From an uncultured Clostridia bacterium (GTDB lineage: Bacteria; Bacillota; Clostridia; UBA1381): 64,000 bases of DNA. This document shows, piece by piece, positions 26,466 to 35,114 of the stretch (positions are counted from its first letter, which is position 1; every line of letters starts with the position of its first letter). The position numbers were made by a program, and so were the translations under genes. The notes beneath the pieces were generated by a model. That model saw only the letters and a list, made by a program, of their open reading frames with translations. It was not told the origin of the DNA and ran no database searches. The stretch is from assembly GCA_947631235.1 (NCBI GenBank), contig CANRKO010000002.1, positions 212,309-276,308 on the forward strand. Direction: 5' to 3'.

Positions 26466-26733
26466 ACCACATTATTTTATCGTTGTGCGCGAAAGCGCGT
26501 GACACTGTTTTTTAATACATGTTTTTAGGACATTCCGGATGGGATATTTTATACTAAAACTCAAAAAACAAAGAATGCATTGAAAAATGCCGGCTTTGTA
26601 TATTTGAGAACTTTGTTTTTTGTGTTGTAAGCAAAATATTCCACAGTGTTTCAAATAACGATAAAATGTGTGGTAACATTAAATCTAAGCCGCGTTTTTG
26701 TGCGTGGTATAGATTTATACCACGCATTTTTAT
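26466..26733 (+). ncRNA. candidate structured RNA, unclassified (6S-like rod?)
   Basis: A promoter, a rod-shaped fold and a strong terminator together argue for a real RNA. The first 19 bases (ACCACATTATTTTATCGTT) pair with 26657-26674. Inside are GCGCGAAAGCGC, then ACACTGT with ACAGTGT, GGGATATTTT with AAAATATTCC (one G-U), and CAAAAAACAAAG with CTTTGTTTTTTG. The terminator is TGCGTGGTATA/TATACCACGCA plus Ts at 26701-26731. The long rod with internal loops recalls 6S RNA, but I cannot see decisive 6S consensus bases. Overlapping minus-strand ORFs of 60-65 codons look spurious. Confidence 0.6.
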
Positions 26734-26754
26734 TTGTTTAGGGAGGTGCATGAC

Positions 26755-26892
26755 ATGAACGAGTATGAGGAAATGTACAAGACGCTGTTTAATAAGATTA
26801 CGGACGTTATCGAGGAACTTAAAGAGGTTCAGAAACAGACCGAGGAAATGTACATAAAAGCCGCAGATAAAAAGGATGCTCCCGAAGGTTGA
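26755..26892 (+). CDS. conserved-looking 45-residue acidic helical protein
   Basis: It starts at ATG 26755 behind a strong GGGAGG (spacing 8) and reads MNEYEEMYKTLFNKITDV... to ...DKKDAPEG, ending inside its own terminator stem. The predicted product is almost entirely amphipathic helix with heptad-like spacing, so a coiled-coil oligomer or adaptor is possible. It follows the RNA terminator by about 20 bases. Function unknown; the Shine-Dalgarno, terminator and codon pattern make it likely real. Confidence 0.65.
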   Translation: MNEYEEMYKTLFNKITDVIEELKEVQKQTEEMYIKAADKKDAPEG

Positions 26893-26910
26893 TACCTCGG
26901 GAGTTTTTTT
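26879..26910 (+). terminator. terminator of the 45-residue protein gene
   Basis: CTCCCGA (26879-26885) pairs with TCGGGAG (26897-26903), followed by seven Ts; the stem overlaps the last codons. Confidence 0.8.
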
Positions 26911-27120
26911 GTTCGGGCGAACACGGTTCGCCCCTACGGTGAGCCTCCCCTACTAGGGGAGGTGGCGGCGGAGCCGACGGAGGTGTTTTGAAACGACTAT
27001 AAAAATAAACCCCTCAGTCACACTGCGTGTGACAGCTCCCCTAATAGGGGAGCCATACGGCGGGCAGCGCACATTGCAAACATCCCCTCAATACGTAGGG
27101 GCGACCCTTGCGGTCGACCG
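26911..27120. repeat. repeat cluster including composite hairpin repeat copy 2 (26943-27054)
   Basis: A GGGCGAACACGGTTCGCCC hairpin (26914-26932) is followed by the second copy of the 110-120-bp composite repeat (GCCTCCCC ... GTCACACTGCGTGTGAC ... GGGGAGCC) and by a GTAGGGGCGACC...GGTCGACC hairpin (27093-27120). No gene lies in this stretch. It separates the small-protein gene from the GH2 promoter. Confidence 0.7.
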
Positions 27121-27150
27121 TTTGCGTGAAATTGCGCGCAATGTTCATGC

Positions 27151-27179
27151 TTGTAAATTGCGGCGTATTGTGGTAGAAT
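27151..27179 (+). promoter_or_regulatory. promoter of the GH2 gene pair
   Basis: TTGTAA (27151-27156), 17 bases, TAGAAT (27174-27179), about 37 bases ahead of the GTG start. Confidence 0.65.
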
Positions 27180-27215
27180 GGTAATAGGTAAAAAAGTAAC
27201 GGGGAGGGGTACAGT

Positions 27216-30200
27216 GTGAAAAAAATCCTATCAATACTGCTTACGGCGGCAATGATGCTGCAGTGCGGCATTACCGCGGCTCACGCGGCGGAAACGTACA
27301 CGCTGCCCGACGCGCCGTCGGCTGATTACAATTTTAATCCCGACTGGAAATTCTCAAAGCCGTATTCGTCAACGTGGCCCTTAAACGACGCTGTTGACAC
27401 TACGGTTGACGCGGCGGGTCATAAATTCTACGAGGTCGCCTTTGACGACAGCTCGTGGAAGGACGTGTCGCTGCCGCACACGTTTAACGACGAGGACTCG
27501 TTCCGCAACGTCGCGAACGATGCGGGCGACGGCGGCTCTTACAGGGGTATCGCTTTTTACAGAAAGCATTTTAAAATCCCGTCGGAGCACAGCGGCAAAA
27601 AGGTCATTATCGAATTTGAAGGCGCGCGCCAGGGTACGTATGTGTACGTAAACGGCACTATGGCGGGCTATTACGAGGCGGGCGTGTCGCCGTTCGGCAT
27701 GGATATTACGAAGTACGTAAATTACGGCGGCGACAACGTTATCGCGGTCGCGCTCGACAACACGTCCTCACGCGGTATGACGCAAATCATAGCCGAAACG
27801 AAACCGGGGTCGAAACCGGGCGCGAACGACGGCGCGGCGTTCCAGTGGAACACGAAGGACTTTAACCCCGACATGGGCGGACTGACGAGAGATGTAATTC
27901 TCCATATCAAGGACAGCGTGTACGAGACGCTGCCGCTCTATTCAAATCTGCGCACAAAGGGCAGCTATATTTATGCGGACAACTTCAACATACGCGGCAA
28001 AAGCGCGGACATTCACGTTGAAACCGAGGTAAGGAACGAAAGCGGCGCGGCTGCCGATGTGACGCTGGAGACGGTCGTCGCGGACAACGACGGAAAGGTC
28101 GTCGCCACAATGACCTCGGAGACGGCGAAGGTCGAGAGCGCGTCGGACACGGACAAGAATTACGATTTGTCCATAGTTCCCGCCGACGCGTATGACGAAA
28201 ACCCGTCGGCGACGAGTACGGCGTCGCTTGAAACGGCTGTATTGACCGCGTCGGCGCCGGCGTCAAATCTGCGGTTCTGGTCGCCCGACGACCCGTACCT
28301 TTACACGGTGTACACGATTGTAAAGGTCGGCGGTGAGGTAAAGGACGTTACGAAAACAGTCACGGGCTTTAGGAAGGTCGAGGCAAAGGGCGGCACGGAC
28401 GGCGGCGTGTTTATTAACGACAAGTATTACTGGCTCACAGGTTACGCGCAGAGGAGCGCGAACGAGTGGGCGGCGATAGGCGTGGCGAACGACTGGCTAA
28501 AGGATTACGACGCGCAGCTTATACGCGAGAGTAACGCCAATTTCATACGCTGGATGCACATCGCGGCGCAGCCCGCGGACATACGCTCGTTTGACAAATA
28601 CGGCATAGTCTGCGTTCAGCCCGCCGGCGACAAGGAGGGCGACGTGAGCGGCAGACAATGGGATCAGCGCGTCGAGGTAATGCGCGACACGATTATTTAT
28701 TTCCGCAACAGCCCCTCGATCGTGTTCTACGAGTCGGGTAACAGCGCGAACTCTGCCGAGCATATGAAGGAAATGACGGAGCTTAAAAAAGCGCTTGACC
28801 CGCACGGCGGACGGTACATAGGCTCGCGCAGCATAATTGACGCGGCGACCGTCGCGGAGTCGGAGTACGTCGGCACGATGCTCGGCAGAAACGTCTGGAA
28901 CGGTAAGGAGTTTACCGACGAGGGCAAGGCTGCGCGTGACGCGAGGGTGATTGTTGAGACGGAGTACCACCGCGAGGAGTCGCCCAGACGCGTATGGGAC
29001 GATTATTCGCCGCCCGACTTCGACTATAAAAACGCGTTCTCCGGCGGTTCAAAGGTAAGCTACAAGGACGCGTACGATCTGACAGCTGAGGATTTCGTGC
29101 TGTCAGACGCGGCGGCGTACAACGAGTTTTACTCGCAAAGCACGCAGGTAAACAGCGCGAACCCGTTCTACGGCGCGGCTGCGGCTCTTTGCTGGTCGGA
29201 CTCTAACCAGCACGGCAGACAGCAGGGTACGGAAAACGCGCGCATGAGCGGACGCGTTGACCCCGTAAGAATAAAAAAGCAGAGTTTTTACGCGTATCAA
29301 GTAATGCAGTCGGATAAGCCGTCGCTCTACCTTGTGGGTCACTGGAACTACCCGACCGATAAAAACGCGTATGTGTACGAGGAAAAGGACGATTCGTTCG
29401 CGTACACGGGCACGACGGCGCTCCGTGACGCGGAGCATAAGACGGTTTACGTTATCGCGTCGAATGTAGCGAGCGTGAAACTGTTTGTAAACGGCGAGGA
29501 AAAGGGAGAGTGCAAGGAGCCGGCAAACGGGTTTGTGTACTCGTTCCCGAATATCGACGTTACGCAGCACGGCTATATCGAGGCGGTCGGCTATGACGGT
29601 GCGGGTAATGAGCTTGTGCGTCAGCGCATAGACACCGCGGGCGAGCCGGCACAGATACGCCTTACGCCCGTGACGGGCCCCGAGGGCTGGCTTGCCGACG
29701 GCGCGGATATTGCGTATGTGGACGTTGAGGTCGTTGACGAAAACGGAAACGTATGTCCGCTTGATTACGACAGGATTGATTTTGAGGTCACGGGTAACGC
29801 CGTGATGCTCGGCGGTTACAACAGCGGCATTAAGGATTTGAACCACTCGAATAATTACGTGTACGCCGAGTGCGGCACGAACCGCGTATTTCTGCGCTCG
29901 ACGCGTGAGGCGGGCGAGGTCACGGTAACCGCTAAGCGTGCGGGCTTGCAAAACGTGTCGGTAAAGCTGAACACTAAGGACTTTGCGGCGACCGACGGAC
30001 TGACGACGACAATGCCGCAGACGCGCCCTCAGGGCATATCAGCCGAGCCGCCCAAGACCGAAACGGCAGCAGCGCCTATGCAAAGGCTGGCAAAGACGTT
30101 TAAGGTTATGTTCGGCGTGAACACCGGCGTAAAACAGGCGCAGACGAGCGAGAAAAAGACGGTCGTAATTGTCGCGGACGGTAAGGAACTTGACGCTGAC

Positions 30201-30482
30201 GCGTACAAAATGGAAGGCGTGTACGGCGATATAGGCGCGGTTCTCGACGCGCTCGGCGTGGATTACAAGATAGACGGCGAGACGCTTAAAGCATCGTATA
30301 ACGGAAACACGATTGAAACGACCGTAAAGCACTCTGAGATGATTGTAAACGGCGAGCCGTCCATTATAAACGACTGGCCCGAAATTATTGACGGCGTGTT
30401 CTACGCGGAAATAAGCGCGGTCGCGTCAAATCTCGGACTTAACGTTAAGGAAAGCGAGGGCAGGTACGAAATATGGAAATAA
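27216..30482 (+). CDS. secreted glycoside hydrolase family 2 protein with C-terminal stalk domain
   Basis: 1088 residues starting at GTG 27216 behind GGGGAGGGG. A signal peptide (cleavage near AHAA/ET, residue 25) is followed by the GH2 sugar-binding jelly roll (about 40-240), an Ig-like domain and the TIM barrel (about 390-640). The likely nucleophile is Glu in VIVETEYHRE; the likely acid/base is Glu in IVFYESGNSAN, in a shifted context rather than the usual GNE. DUF4982-like and Ig-like domains (about 740-930) precede a copper-amine-oxidase-N-like stalk (about 975-1088). It probably trims beta-linked glycans outside the cell. The last codons overlap the next gene by 10 bases. Confidence 0.88.
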   Translation: MKKILSILLTAAMMLQCGITAAHAAETYTLPDAPSADYNFNPDWKFSKPYSSTWPLNDAVDTTVDAAGHKFYEVAFDDSSWKDVSLPHTFNDEDSFRNVANDAGDGGSYRGIAFYRKHFKIPSEHSGKKVIIEFEGARQGTYVYVNGTMAGYYEAGVSPFGMDITKYVNYGGDNVIAVALDNTSSRGMTQIIAETKPGSKPGANDGAAFQWNTKDFNPDMGGLTRDVILHIKDSVYETLPLYSNLRTKGSYIYADNFNIRGKSADIHVETEVRNESGAAADVTLETVVADNDGKVVATMTSETAKVESASDTDKNYDLSIVPADAYDENPSATSTASLETAVLTASAPASNLRFWSPDDPYLYTVYTIVKVGGEVKDVTKTVTGFRKVEAKGGTDGGVFINDKYYWLTGYAQRSANEWAAIGVANDWLKDYDAQLIRESNANFIRWMHIAAQPADIRSFDKYGIVCVQPAGDKEGDVSGRQWDQRVEVMRDTIIYFRNSPSIVFYESGNSANSAEHMKEMTELKKALDPHGGRYIGSRSIIDAATVAESEYVGTMLGRNVWNGKEFTDEGKAARDARVIVETEYHREESPRRVWDDYSPPDFDYKNAFSGGSKVSYKDAYDLTAEDFVLSDAAAYNEFYSQSTQVNSANPFYGAAAALCWSDSNQHGRQQGTENARMSGRVDPVRIKKQSFYAYQVMQSDKPSLYLVGHWNYPTDKNAYVYEEKDDSFAYTGTTALRDAEHKTVYVIASNVASVKLFVNGEEKGECKEPANGFVYSFPNIDVTQHGYIEAVGYDGAGNELVRQRIDTAGEPAQIRLTPVTGPEGWLADGADIAYVDVEVVDENGNVCPLDYDRIDFEVTGNAVMLGGYNSGIKDLNHSNNYVYAECGTNRVFLRSTREAGEVTVTAKRAGLQNVSVKLNTKDFAATDGLTTTMPQTRPQGISAEPPKTETAAAPMQRLAKTFKVMFGVNTGVKQAQTSEKKTVVIVADGKELDADAYKMEGVYGDIGAVLDALGVDYKIDGETLKASYNGNTIETTVKHSEMIVNGEPSIINDWPEIIDGVFYAEISAVASNLGLNVKESEGRYEIWK

Positions 30483-31867
30483 AGAAGATTTTAGCCGCAG
30501 CTTTGACCGTCGGCGCAGTTGTGACGTGCGCCGCGTCGGCGTATGCGGCAGACGATGTTATATACGAAAGCGGCAGAACGGAAGCAACGTCCGAAGCCGT
30601 TGATTTGGACGGCTGGGGCGAGGAGCTTTTCACAAAGGCGATATTCGAGGCTGACGTGCAGTTTAAAGCCCCCGACGCGGGAATAACGCTGCGCTCGGCT
30701 GACAACAAAAAGGGCGGCACGTCGATACGCGCCGTTATGCGCAACGACGTGCTCACCATGGCTGCGTACGGCGGCGTAGAGGGTAACTACATCTATTACA
30801 ACCCCGTTGACACGAACGCGACGTACCACATAAAGCTTATCGGCACATACGGCACGGCGAACGGTATAATCGACATGGTAGCCGAAACGCTCGGCGAGAA
30901 CGGCGAGGTGACGGAAACGAAAAACGCGTATCTGATACTGATGAACGAGATGTACGCGTCGTCGGGCGTTGGACCCGAGCATATCCGAGTTGAGCCGAAT
31001 ACCGTTGTGGATAACGTAAAGGTCACGGTTTTAAAGCCCGACGCGATTGAATTCGTGTCGCCGCCGCAGACGGTGACAGCCGCGAGCGCGACACAGTTAC
31101 AGACGAGATTTTTACGCGAGGGCGAACCGCTTGAATACGACGCTCCCGTTGAATATTCTGTAAGCAGTTGGACAAACGTGGCGGCTGAGCAGCAGGTTGC
31201 TTTAGAAAGCGCGGCGGAAATATCCGACGACGGTGTGCTTACTGTTTCGGATTCGGCGAACGAGGGCGACAGCGTTACCGTAACGGCGAAAAGCGGCGGC
31301 ATGAGCGCGGAAACGACGATAACAGTAGCGTCGAGCGATATATTCACGCTCAACACCGCGCTGATGAGCGAGGACGGAAAGACGCTCGAGGCGGTAAACG
31401 CGGTTAAAAATTATTTCGTGAACGGTAACGCCGTGTTCGCCGTGGCGGTGTACGACGACGCGGGAGTTTTAAAGGGCTGCTTTACAAAGTCCGTACCGGC
31501 AAAATCCGTGCCGTTAAAGACGGCGACAGACATAAATTTGGGTTACACGCTGCCGGAGGAATTTAACCCCGACGCGTGGACGATAGAAATTTACGCGTGG
31601 AGCGACAGCGCGCCGTGCGACGTGCCGGAGGTTTACGAGAATGAGATCGCAGTGCGGAAATTCTTTGAGGATAACGGCGGCGCGGTGGAGTGGCTCGGCG
31701 AGCATGAAACGGTCGCGGGAATGTTGAACGGTCACACCGCGCTCATGCAGACGGGGTCGGAAATCGTGTACGTGGACGGCGAAAGGTATACGCTGCCCAT
31801 AGCCGTGTACATAGACGACGCGTGGACGACACGCGCCCACTCAAAGCTTGTCGGACTTATGAGATAA
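30473..31867 (+). CDS. secreted multidomain protein, partner of the GH2 enzyme
   Basis: 464 residues with a clear signal peptide (about 1-25, ending AAS AYA). An N-terminal beta-sandwich resembles a carbohydrate-binding or concanavalin-like domain (about 30-190), followed by an Ig-like segment and a C-terminal part ending in a short amine-oxidase-N-like strand pattern (ETVAGMLNGHTALMQ). I do not recognise the family. The ATG lies inside the end of the GH2 frame (10-base overlap), so the two are made together and probably act on the same glycan. A perfect terminator follows. Confidence 0.7.
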   Translation: MEIKKILAAALTVGAVVTCAASAYAADDVIYESGRTEATSEAVDLDGWGEELFTKAIFEADVQFKAPDAGITLRSADNKKGGTSIRAVMRNDVLTMAAYGGVEGNYIYYNPVDTNATYHIKLIGTYGTANGIIDMVAETLGENGEVTETKNAYLILMNEMYASSGVGPEHIRVEPNTVVDNVKVTVLKPDAIEFVSPPQTVTAASATQLQTRFLREGEPLEYDAPVEYSVSSWTNVAAEQQVALESAAEISDDGVLTVSDSANEGDSVTVTAKSGGMSAETTITVASSDIFTLNTALMSEDGKTLEAVNAVKNYFVNGNAVFAVAVYDDAGVLKGCFTKSVPAKSVPLKTATDINLGYTLPEEFNPDAWTIEIYAWSDSAPCDVPEVYENEIAVRKFFEDNGGAVEWLGEHETVAGMLNGHTALMQTGSEIVYVDGERYTLPIAVYIDDAWTTRAHSKLVGLMR

Positions 31868-31869
31868 CA

Positions 31870-31903
31870 AAAAACGGATTTGCTTAACGGCAAATCCGTT
31901 TTT
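31870..31903. terminator. bidirectional terminator between convergent operons
   Basis: AAAAACGGATTTGC (31870-31883) and GCAAATCCGTTTTT (31890-31903) form a perfect 14-bp stem with A and T tails, serving both the GH2 unit and leuA. Confidence 0.9.
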
Positions 31904-31914
31904 AAATTTCTGTT

Positions 31915-33570
31915 TTATTCAGCCGAGAGCATTCTGTTCACAGCCGATATGAGCGCGTAGATCGACGCGGTGTTGATGTTGCCGTCAACGCCTGCGCCCC
32001 AGTACACGCCGTCGCCGATATGGATTGAAATGTACGCCGCCGCTCTCGAATCGGACGCGCGTTCGAGCGCGTGTTCGTCGTAGGAGCTTATCTCGAACCG
32101 CTTGCCGAGATACGGACGGAGCGCGTTGCAGAGCGCGTCCAGGGGACCGTTGCCCGTACCGCTTATCGACGACACCTTGCCGTCCGTTTCAATCGTAGCC
32201 GACAGCGTTGTTTTCTCGCCGTCCTCGCCGGAACGGTAGAAACGCAGTTTTATCGGTTCGGACGTGTTCACATACAAATCCTTGAACGCCTGATGTATCT
32301 CGTGGTTTGAAAGCACCGTCTGCTTTTCGTCCGACATATCGTTAATAATGCTCGAGAACTCGACGAGCATCTTCTTGGGCAGTCTGTAACCGTACTTGTT
32401 TTCCATGATAAAGCTTACGCCGCCCTTACCCGACTGGCTGTTGATGAGGATAGGCTCGTACTTTCTGCCGATGTCCGACGGGTCGATCGTGAGGTACGGG
32501 TTAGCCCACTTGTTGTCGGGGCTTATGCCGAAACGATCCATGCTCTTTTTGATTGCGTCCTGGTGCGAACCCGAAAACGCCACGTACGCCATCGAACCGG
32601 CGTAGGGGTGTCTGGGGTGAATGGGGATTTTGTTGTATTTCTCGAACACCTCGATAAGTTCGTCTATGTTTTCGAGGTTCAGCATCGGGTCGATACCCTG
32701 ACAGAACATATTGAGCGCGACCGTGATAATATCGGTGTTACCCGTTCTCTCGCCGTTGCCGAATATCGTTCCCTCAACTCTGTCCGCGCCCGCCAAAAGC
32801 GCAAGTTCGCTTGACGCTACGCCCGTTCCGCGGTCGTTGTGCGCGTGTACGCTTATAACGAGGTTCTCGCGGTGGTGGAGGTGTTTGCACATATACTCTA
32901 TCTGGTCGGCGTACACGTTCGCGGTCGCGACCTCAATTGTCGAGGGCAGATTTATTATAACCTTGTTGTCAGCCGACGGCTCGAACACGTCTATGACCGC
33001 GTTGCACACCTCGGCGGCGTAATCCGGCTCGGTGCAGGTAAAGCTTTCGGGCGAATACTCGTAGCGGATATTGCCGTCAAGCTTGCCCGAAACAAGGCTC
33101 TTTACGAGCTTTGCGCCGTCAACGGCAAGCTGCTTGATCTCGTCCTTGTTCTTGTTGAACACAACGTCGCGCTGGAGCGTCGAGGTTGAGTTGTAGAGGT
33201 GGATAATGGCGTTTTTCGCGCCTTTGACAGCCTCTATCGTCTTTTCGATTATGTGCGTTCTCGCCTGCGTGAGTACCTGAATTGTAACGTCGTCGGGAAT
33301 GAGTCCCTCGTCGATAAGGCGGCGGCAGAATTCAAACTCCGTGTGCGACGCGGCGGGGAAACCGACCTCAATCTCCTTAAATCCAATCTTTACGAGGAAC
33401 TTAAAGAACTCAATCTTTTCCTCGGTCGTCATGGGGGAGTAGAGCGCCTGGTTACCGTCGCGCAGATCCACGCTGCACCATACCGGCGCGTGCGTGATTT
33501 CCTTATCGGGCCACTCGCGGTTTTCGAGCGGCACGGGATGGTACATTTTCTGATATTTTTTGTAATTCAT
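31915..33570 (-). CDS. leuA: 2-isopropylmalate synthase (long LeuA form)
   Basis: 551 residues; condenses 2-ketoisovalerate and acetyl-CoA, first step of leucine synthesis. Visible are the catalytic SVDLRDGNQALYSPMT, ISVHAHNDRGTGVASSEL (metal-binding HxH) and a C-terminal LeuA dimerisation/regulatory domain (about 430-551) expected to give leucine feedback. ATG 33570 has AAAGGAG 8 bases upstream. It is preceded by a leader peptide and attenuator and has no other leu genes nearby. Confidence 0.94.
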   Translation of the reverse strand: MNYKKYQKMYHPVPLENREWPDKEITHAPVWCSVDLRDGNQALYSPMTTEEKIEFFKFLVKIGFKEIEVGFPAASHTEFEFCRRLIDEGLIPDDVTIQVLTQARTHIIEKTIEAVKGAKNAIIHLYNSTSTLQRDVVFNKNKDEIKQLAVDGAKLVKSLVSGKLDGNIRYEYSPESFTCTEPDYAAEVCNAVIDVFEPSADNKVIINLPSTIEVATANVYADQIEYMCKHLHHRENLVISVHAHNDRGTGVASSELALLAGADRVEGTIFGNGERTGNTDIITVALNMFCQGIDPMLNLENIDELIEVFEKYNKIPIHPRHPYAGSMAYVAFSGSHQDAIKKSMDRFGISPDNKWANPYLTIDPSDIGRKYEPILINSQSGKGGVSFIMENKYGYRLPKKMLVEFSSIINDMSDEKQTVLSNHEIHQAFKDLYVNTSEPIKLRFYRSGEDGEKTTLSATIETDGKVSSISGTGNGPLDALCNALRPYLGKRFEISSYDEHALERASDSRAAAYISIHIGDGVYWGAGVDGNINTASIYALISAVNRMLSAE

Positions 33571-33623
33571 AAAACCGACTCCTTTCATTCGGGGTACATT
33601 GCGAGCCCGCCGCGATATTCATC

Positions 33624-33654
33624 AAAAAAGCTGAGCCACGCAATGGGACCCAGC
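33624..33654 (-). terminator. attenuator terminator of leuA
   Basis: On the minus strand GCTGGGTCC pairs with GGCTCAGC (with G-U pairs), followed by six Ts. The 5' arm side includes CCATTGC (33646-33640), which is perfectly complementary to GCAATGG at 33706-33700. That gives a mutually exclusive antiterminator. Confidence 0.75.
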
Positions 33655-33710
33655 ATAATTCCGATACTTAAACAGTACAGAAAAACCAAACTGAAGACAC
33701 CATTGCCCGT

Positions 33711-33761
33711 TCAGCTTAGAAGTAGGAGAGTATTTAATTTTGCGGACATTGTGTAACGCAT
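33711..33761 (-). CDS. leucine-rich leader peptide of leuA (attenuation)
   Basis: A 16-residue peptide MRYTMSAKLNTLLLLS with five leucine codons (TTA, CTC, CTA, CTT, CTA) among its last eight residues and an excellent GAGGTG site 6 bases upstream. When leucyl-tRNA is scarce the ribosome should stall on these codons. GCAATGG (33706-33700) would then pair with CCATTGC (33646-33640) and block the terminator. When leucine is ample, CTGAA/TTCAG around GCAATGG can close and the terminator forms. This is inferred from sequence and matches classical leu attenuation. Confidence 0.82.
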   Translation of the reverse strand: MRYTMSAKLNTLLLLS

Positions 33762-33790
33762 AATTAACACCTCTTTCATGTACTTATGTT

Positions 33791-33819
33791 ATTTTACAAT
33801 AAAAATCCTTATATGTCAA
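33791..33819 (-). promoter_or_regulatory. promoter of the leuA leader
   Basis: Minus strand: perfect TTGACA (33819-33814), 17 bases, TAAAAT (33796-33791). Confidence 0.8.
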
Positions 33820-33879
33820 CATCTTTTTTGAATTTGAGCGCATAAAAAGAGAATATCGGCAAATTCGATATAAATGTAT

Positions 33880-33908
33880 TTGCATTTTCATAAGCTTTGT
33901 TGTAAAAT
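33880..33908 (+). promoter_or_regulatory. promoter of the DUF3737 gene
   Basis: TTGCAT (33880-33885), 17 bases, TAAAAT (33903-33908), divergent from the leuA promoter. Confidence 0.65.
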
Positions 33909-33940
33909 ATATATAGATTTTGTAACGGGAGAATATGGAT

Positions 33941-34777
33941 ATGCAAATTTACATAAACGAAACGACCGACGAGGAGCGCGCTTTTTACGGCATAAGCGGC
34001 GCGCGTCTCGTAAACTGCGCGTTCGCGGGCGAGGCGGACGGCGAGTCGGCACTCAAAGAAACATCCGACCTTGAGATAGAGGGCTGCACATTTAGGCTTC
34101 GCTATCCGCTGTGGCATACGCGCCGTGCCGTTATAACGGACTGCGAAATGACCGACACGTGCCGCGCCGCGCTTTGGTACGACACGGACATTGAAATCAA
34201 AAACACGCGTCTCGGCGGCATCAAGGCGCTGCGCGAGTGCGACAATATAACGCTCGAAAAGTGCGGCATCAACTCCGTGGAGTTCGGCTGGTTCTGCCAA
34301 AACGTAAGGCTCACGGACTGTACGCTCACGTCCGAATATCCGTTCATGCGCTGCCGAAACGTGGAAATCGAAAACCTGCATATGACGGGCAAGTACTCGT
34401 TCCAGTACGTCGAGAACATGACGATACGCAATTCCGTACTCGACACGAAGGACGCGTTCTGGCACAGCAAAAACGTGACGGTGTACGACAGCGTCGTAAA
34501 CGGCGAGTACCTCGCGTGGTACAGCGAAAATCTGCGCCTTGTACGCTGCAAAATAAAGGGTACGCAGCCGCTTTGCTACGCGAAAGGGCTTGTACTGGAG
34601 GACTGCGAGATGATTGACTGCGACCTGTCGTTTGAAAAAAGCGACGTGACCGCGACCGTAAAGGGCGGCATCACAAGCGTTAAAAACCCCTACGGCGGCA
34701 GCATTACCGCCGACGGTATAGGCGAGATAATCATCGACGACGAAAAAAGCCGCTGCAAAATCAATATCGACAGATAA
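33941..34777 (+). CDS. DUF3737 family beta-helix protein
   Basis: 278 residues with no signal peptide. Most of the chain is made of 20-25-residue turns ending in Cys/Asn-rich steps (NITLEKCGINSVEF, NVRLTDCTLTS, NVEIENLHMTG, NLRLVRCKIKG), the look of a right-handed parallel beta-helix; conserved segments such as YPLWHTR and DAFWHSKNVTVYDS match DUF3737. No function is established for the family. ATG 33941 has GGGAGA 8 bases upstream; ATG 33935 is too close. Single-gene unit with its own promoter and a terminator at 34866. Confidence 0.85.
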   Translation: MQIYINETTDEERAFYGISGARLVNCAFAGEADGESALKETSDLEIEGCTFRLRYPLWHTRRAVITDCEMTDTCRAALWYDTDIEIKNTRLGGIKALRECDNITLEKCGINSVEFGWFCQNVRLTDCTLTSEYPFMRCRNVEIENLHMTGKYSFQYVENMTIRNSVLDTKDAFWHSKNVTVYDSVVNGEYLAWYSENLRLVRCKIKGTQPLCYAKGLVLEDCEMIDCDLSFEKSDVTATVKGGITSVKNPYGGSITADGIGEIIIDDEKSRCKINIDR

Positions 34778-34865
34778 CAACATTTTTTTACATACTATAA
34801 TAATGAGAAAATACCGACTGTTTTGGCGACCAAACGCCGACGTATTACGAGGAATAATATCACAA

Positions 34866-34901
34866 AAAACACCTCTCTCGAATAATTGGGAGAGGTGTTT
34901 T
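34866..34901 (+). terminator. terminator after the DUF3737 gene
   Basis: AAAACACCTCTC (34866-34877) pairs perfectly with GAGAGGTGTTTT (34890-34901). The remaining 34902-35114 is AT-rich leader and promoter sequence of the adhesin gene. Confidence 0.85.
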
Positions 34902-35005
34902 AATTTGCGTCAATATGGGGAGGGGGTACAATAAAAATACAATAAAAATTTGTAGAAAAATGTAAAATTACAACAAAATGTTGTGAATAATGCACAAAAA
35001 AACTC

Positions 35006-35034
35006 TTGACAATCTTGCTGTTTTATGGTATATT
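35006..35034 (+). promoter_or_regulatory. promoter of the giant adhesin gene
   Basis: Perfect TTGACA (35006-35011), 17 bases, TATATT (35029-35034); predicted start near 35041, giving a leader of about 75 bases. Confidence 0.8.
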
Positions 35035-35071
35035 TGCCGTATATTATAAATTAAACCCTCTCGTAAAAAAC

Positions 35072-35081
35072 GGGGGGGGGG
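35072..35081 (+). repeat. G10 homopolymer in the adhesin 5' leader
   Basis: Ten consecutive G residues lie between the promoter and the ATG (33 bases upstream of the start). Such tracts are prone to slippage during replication. Here a length change would alter leader RNA structure rather than reading frame. Confidence 0.85.
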
Positions 35082-35114
35082 TGTTAAATCACATTATTTA
35101 AGGAGTAGCGAACC

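Noticed and set aside
26472..26751. Minus-strand ORFs of 60-65 codons over the orphan RNA
   Set aside because: They run antisense through a promoter, rod stem and terminator, and have no ribosome sites.
33809..34783. 324-codon minus-strand open frame
   Set aside because: Shadow of the DUF3737 gene; lacks any family pattern and covers the DUF3737 promoter.
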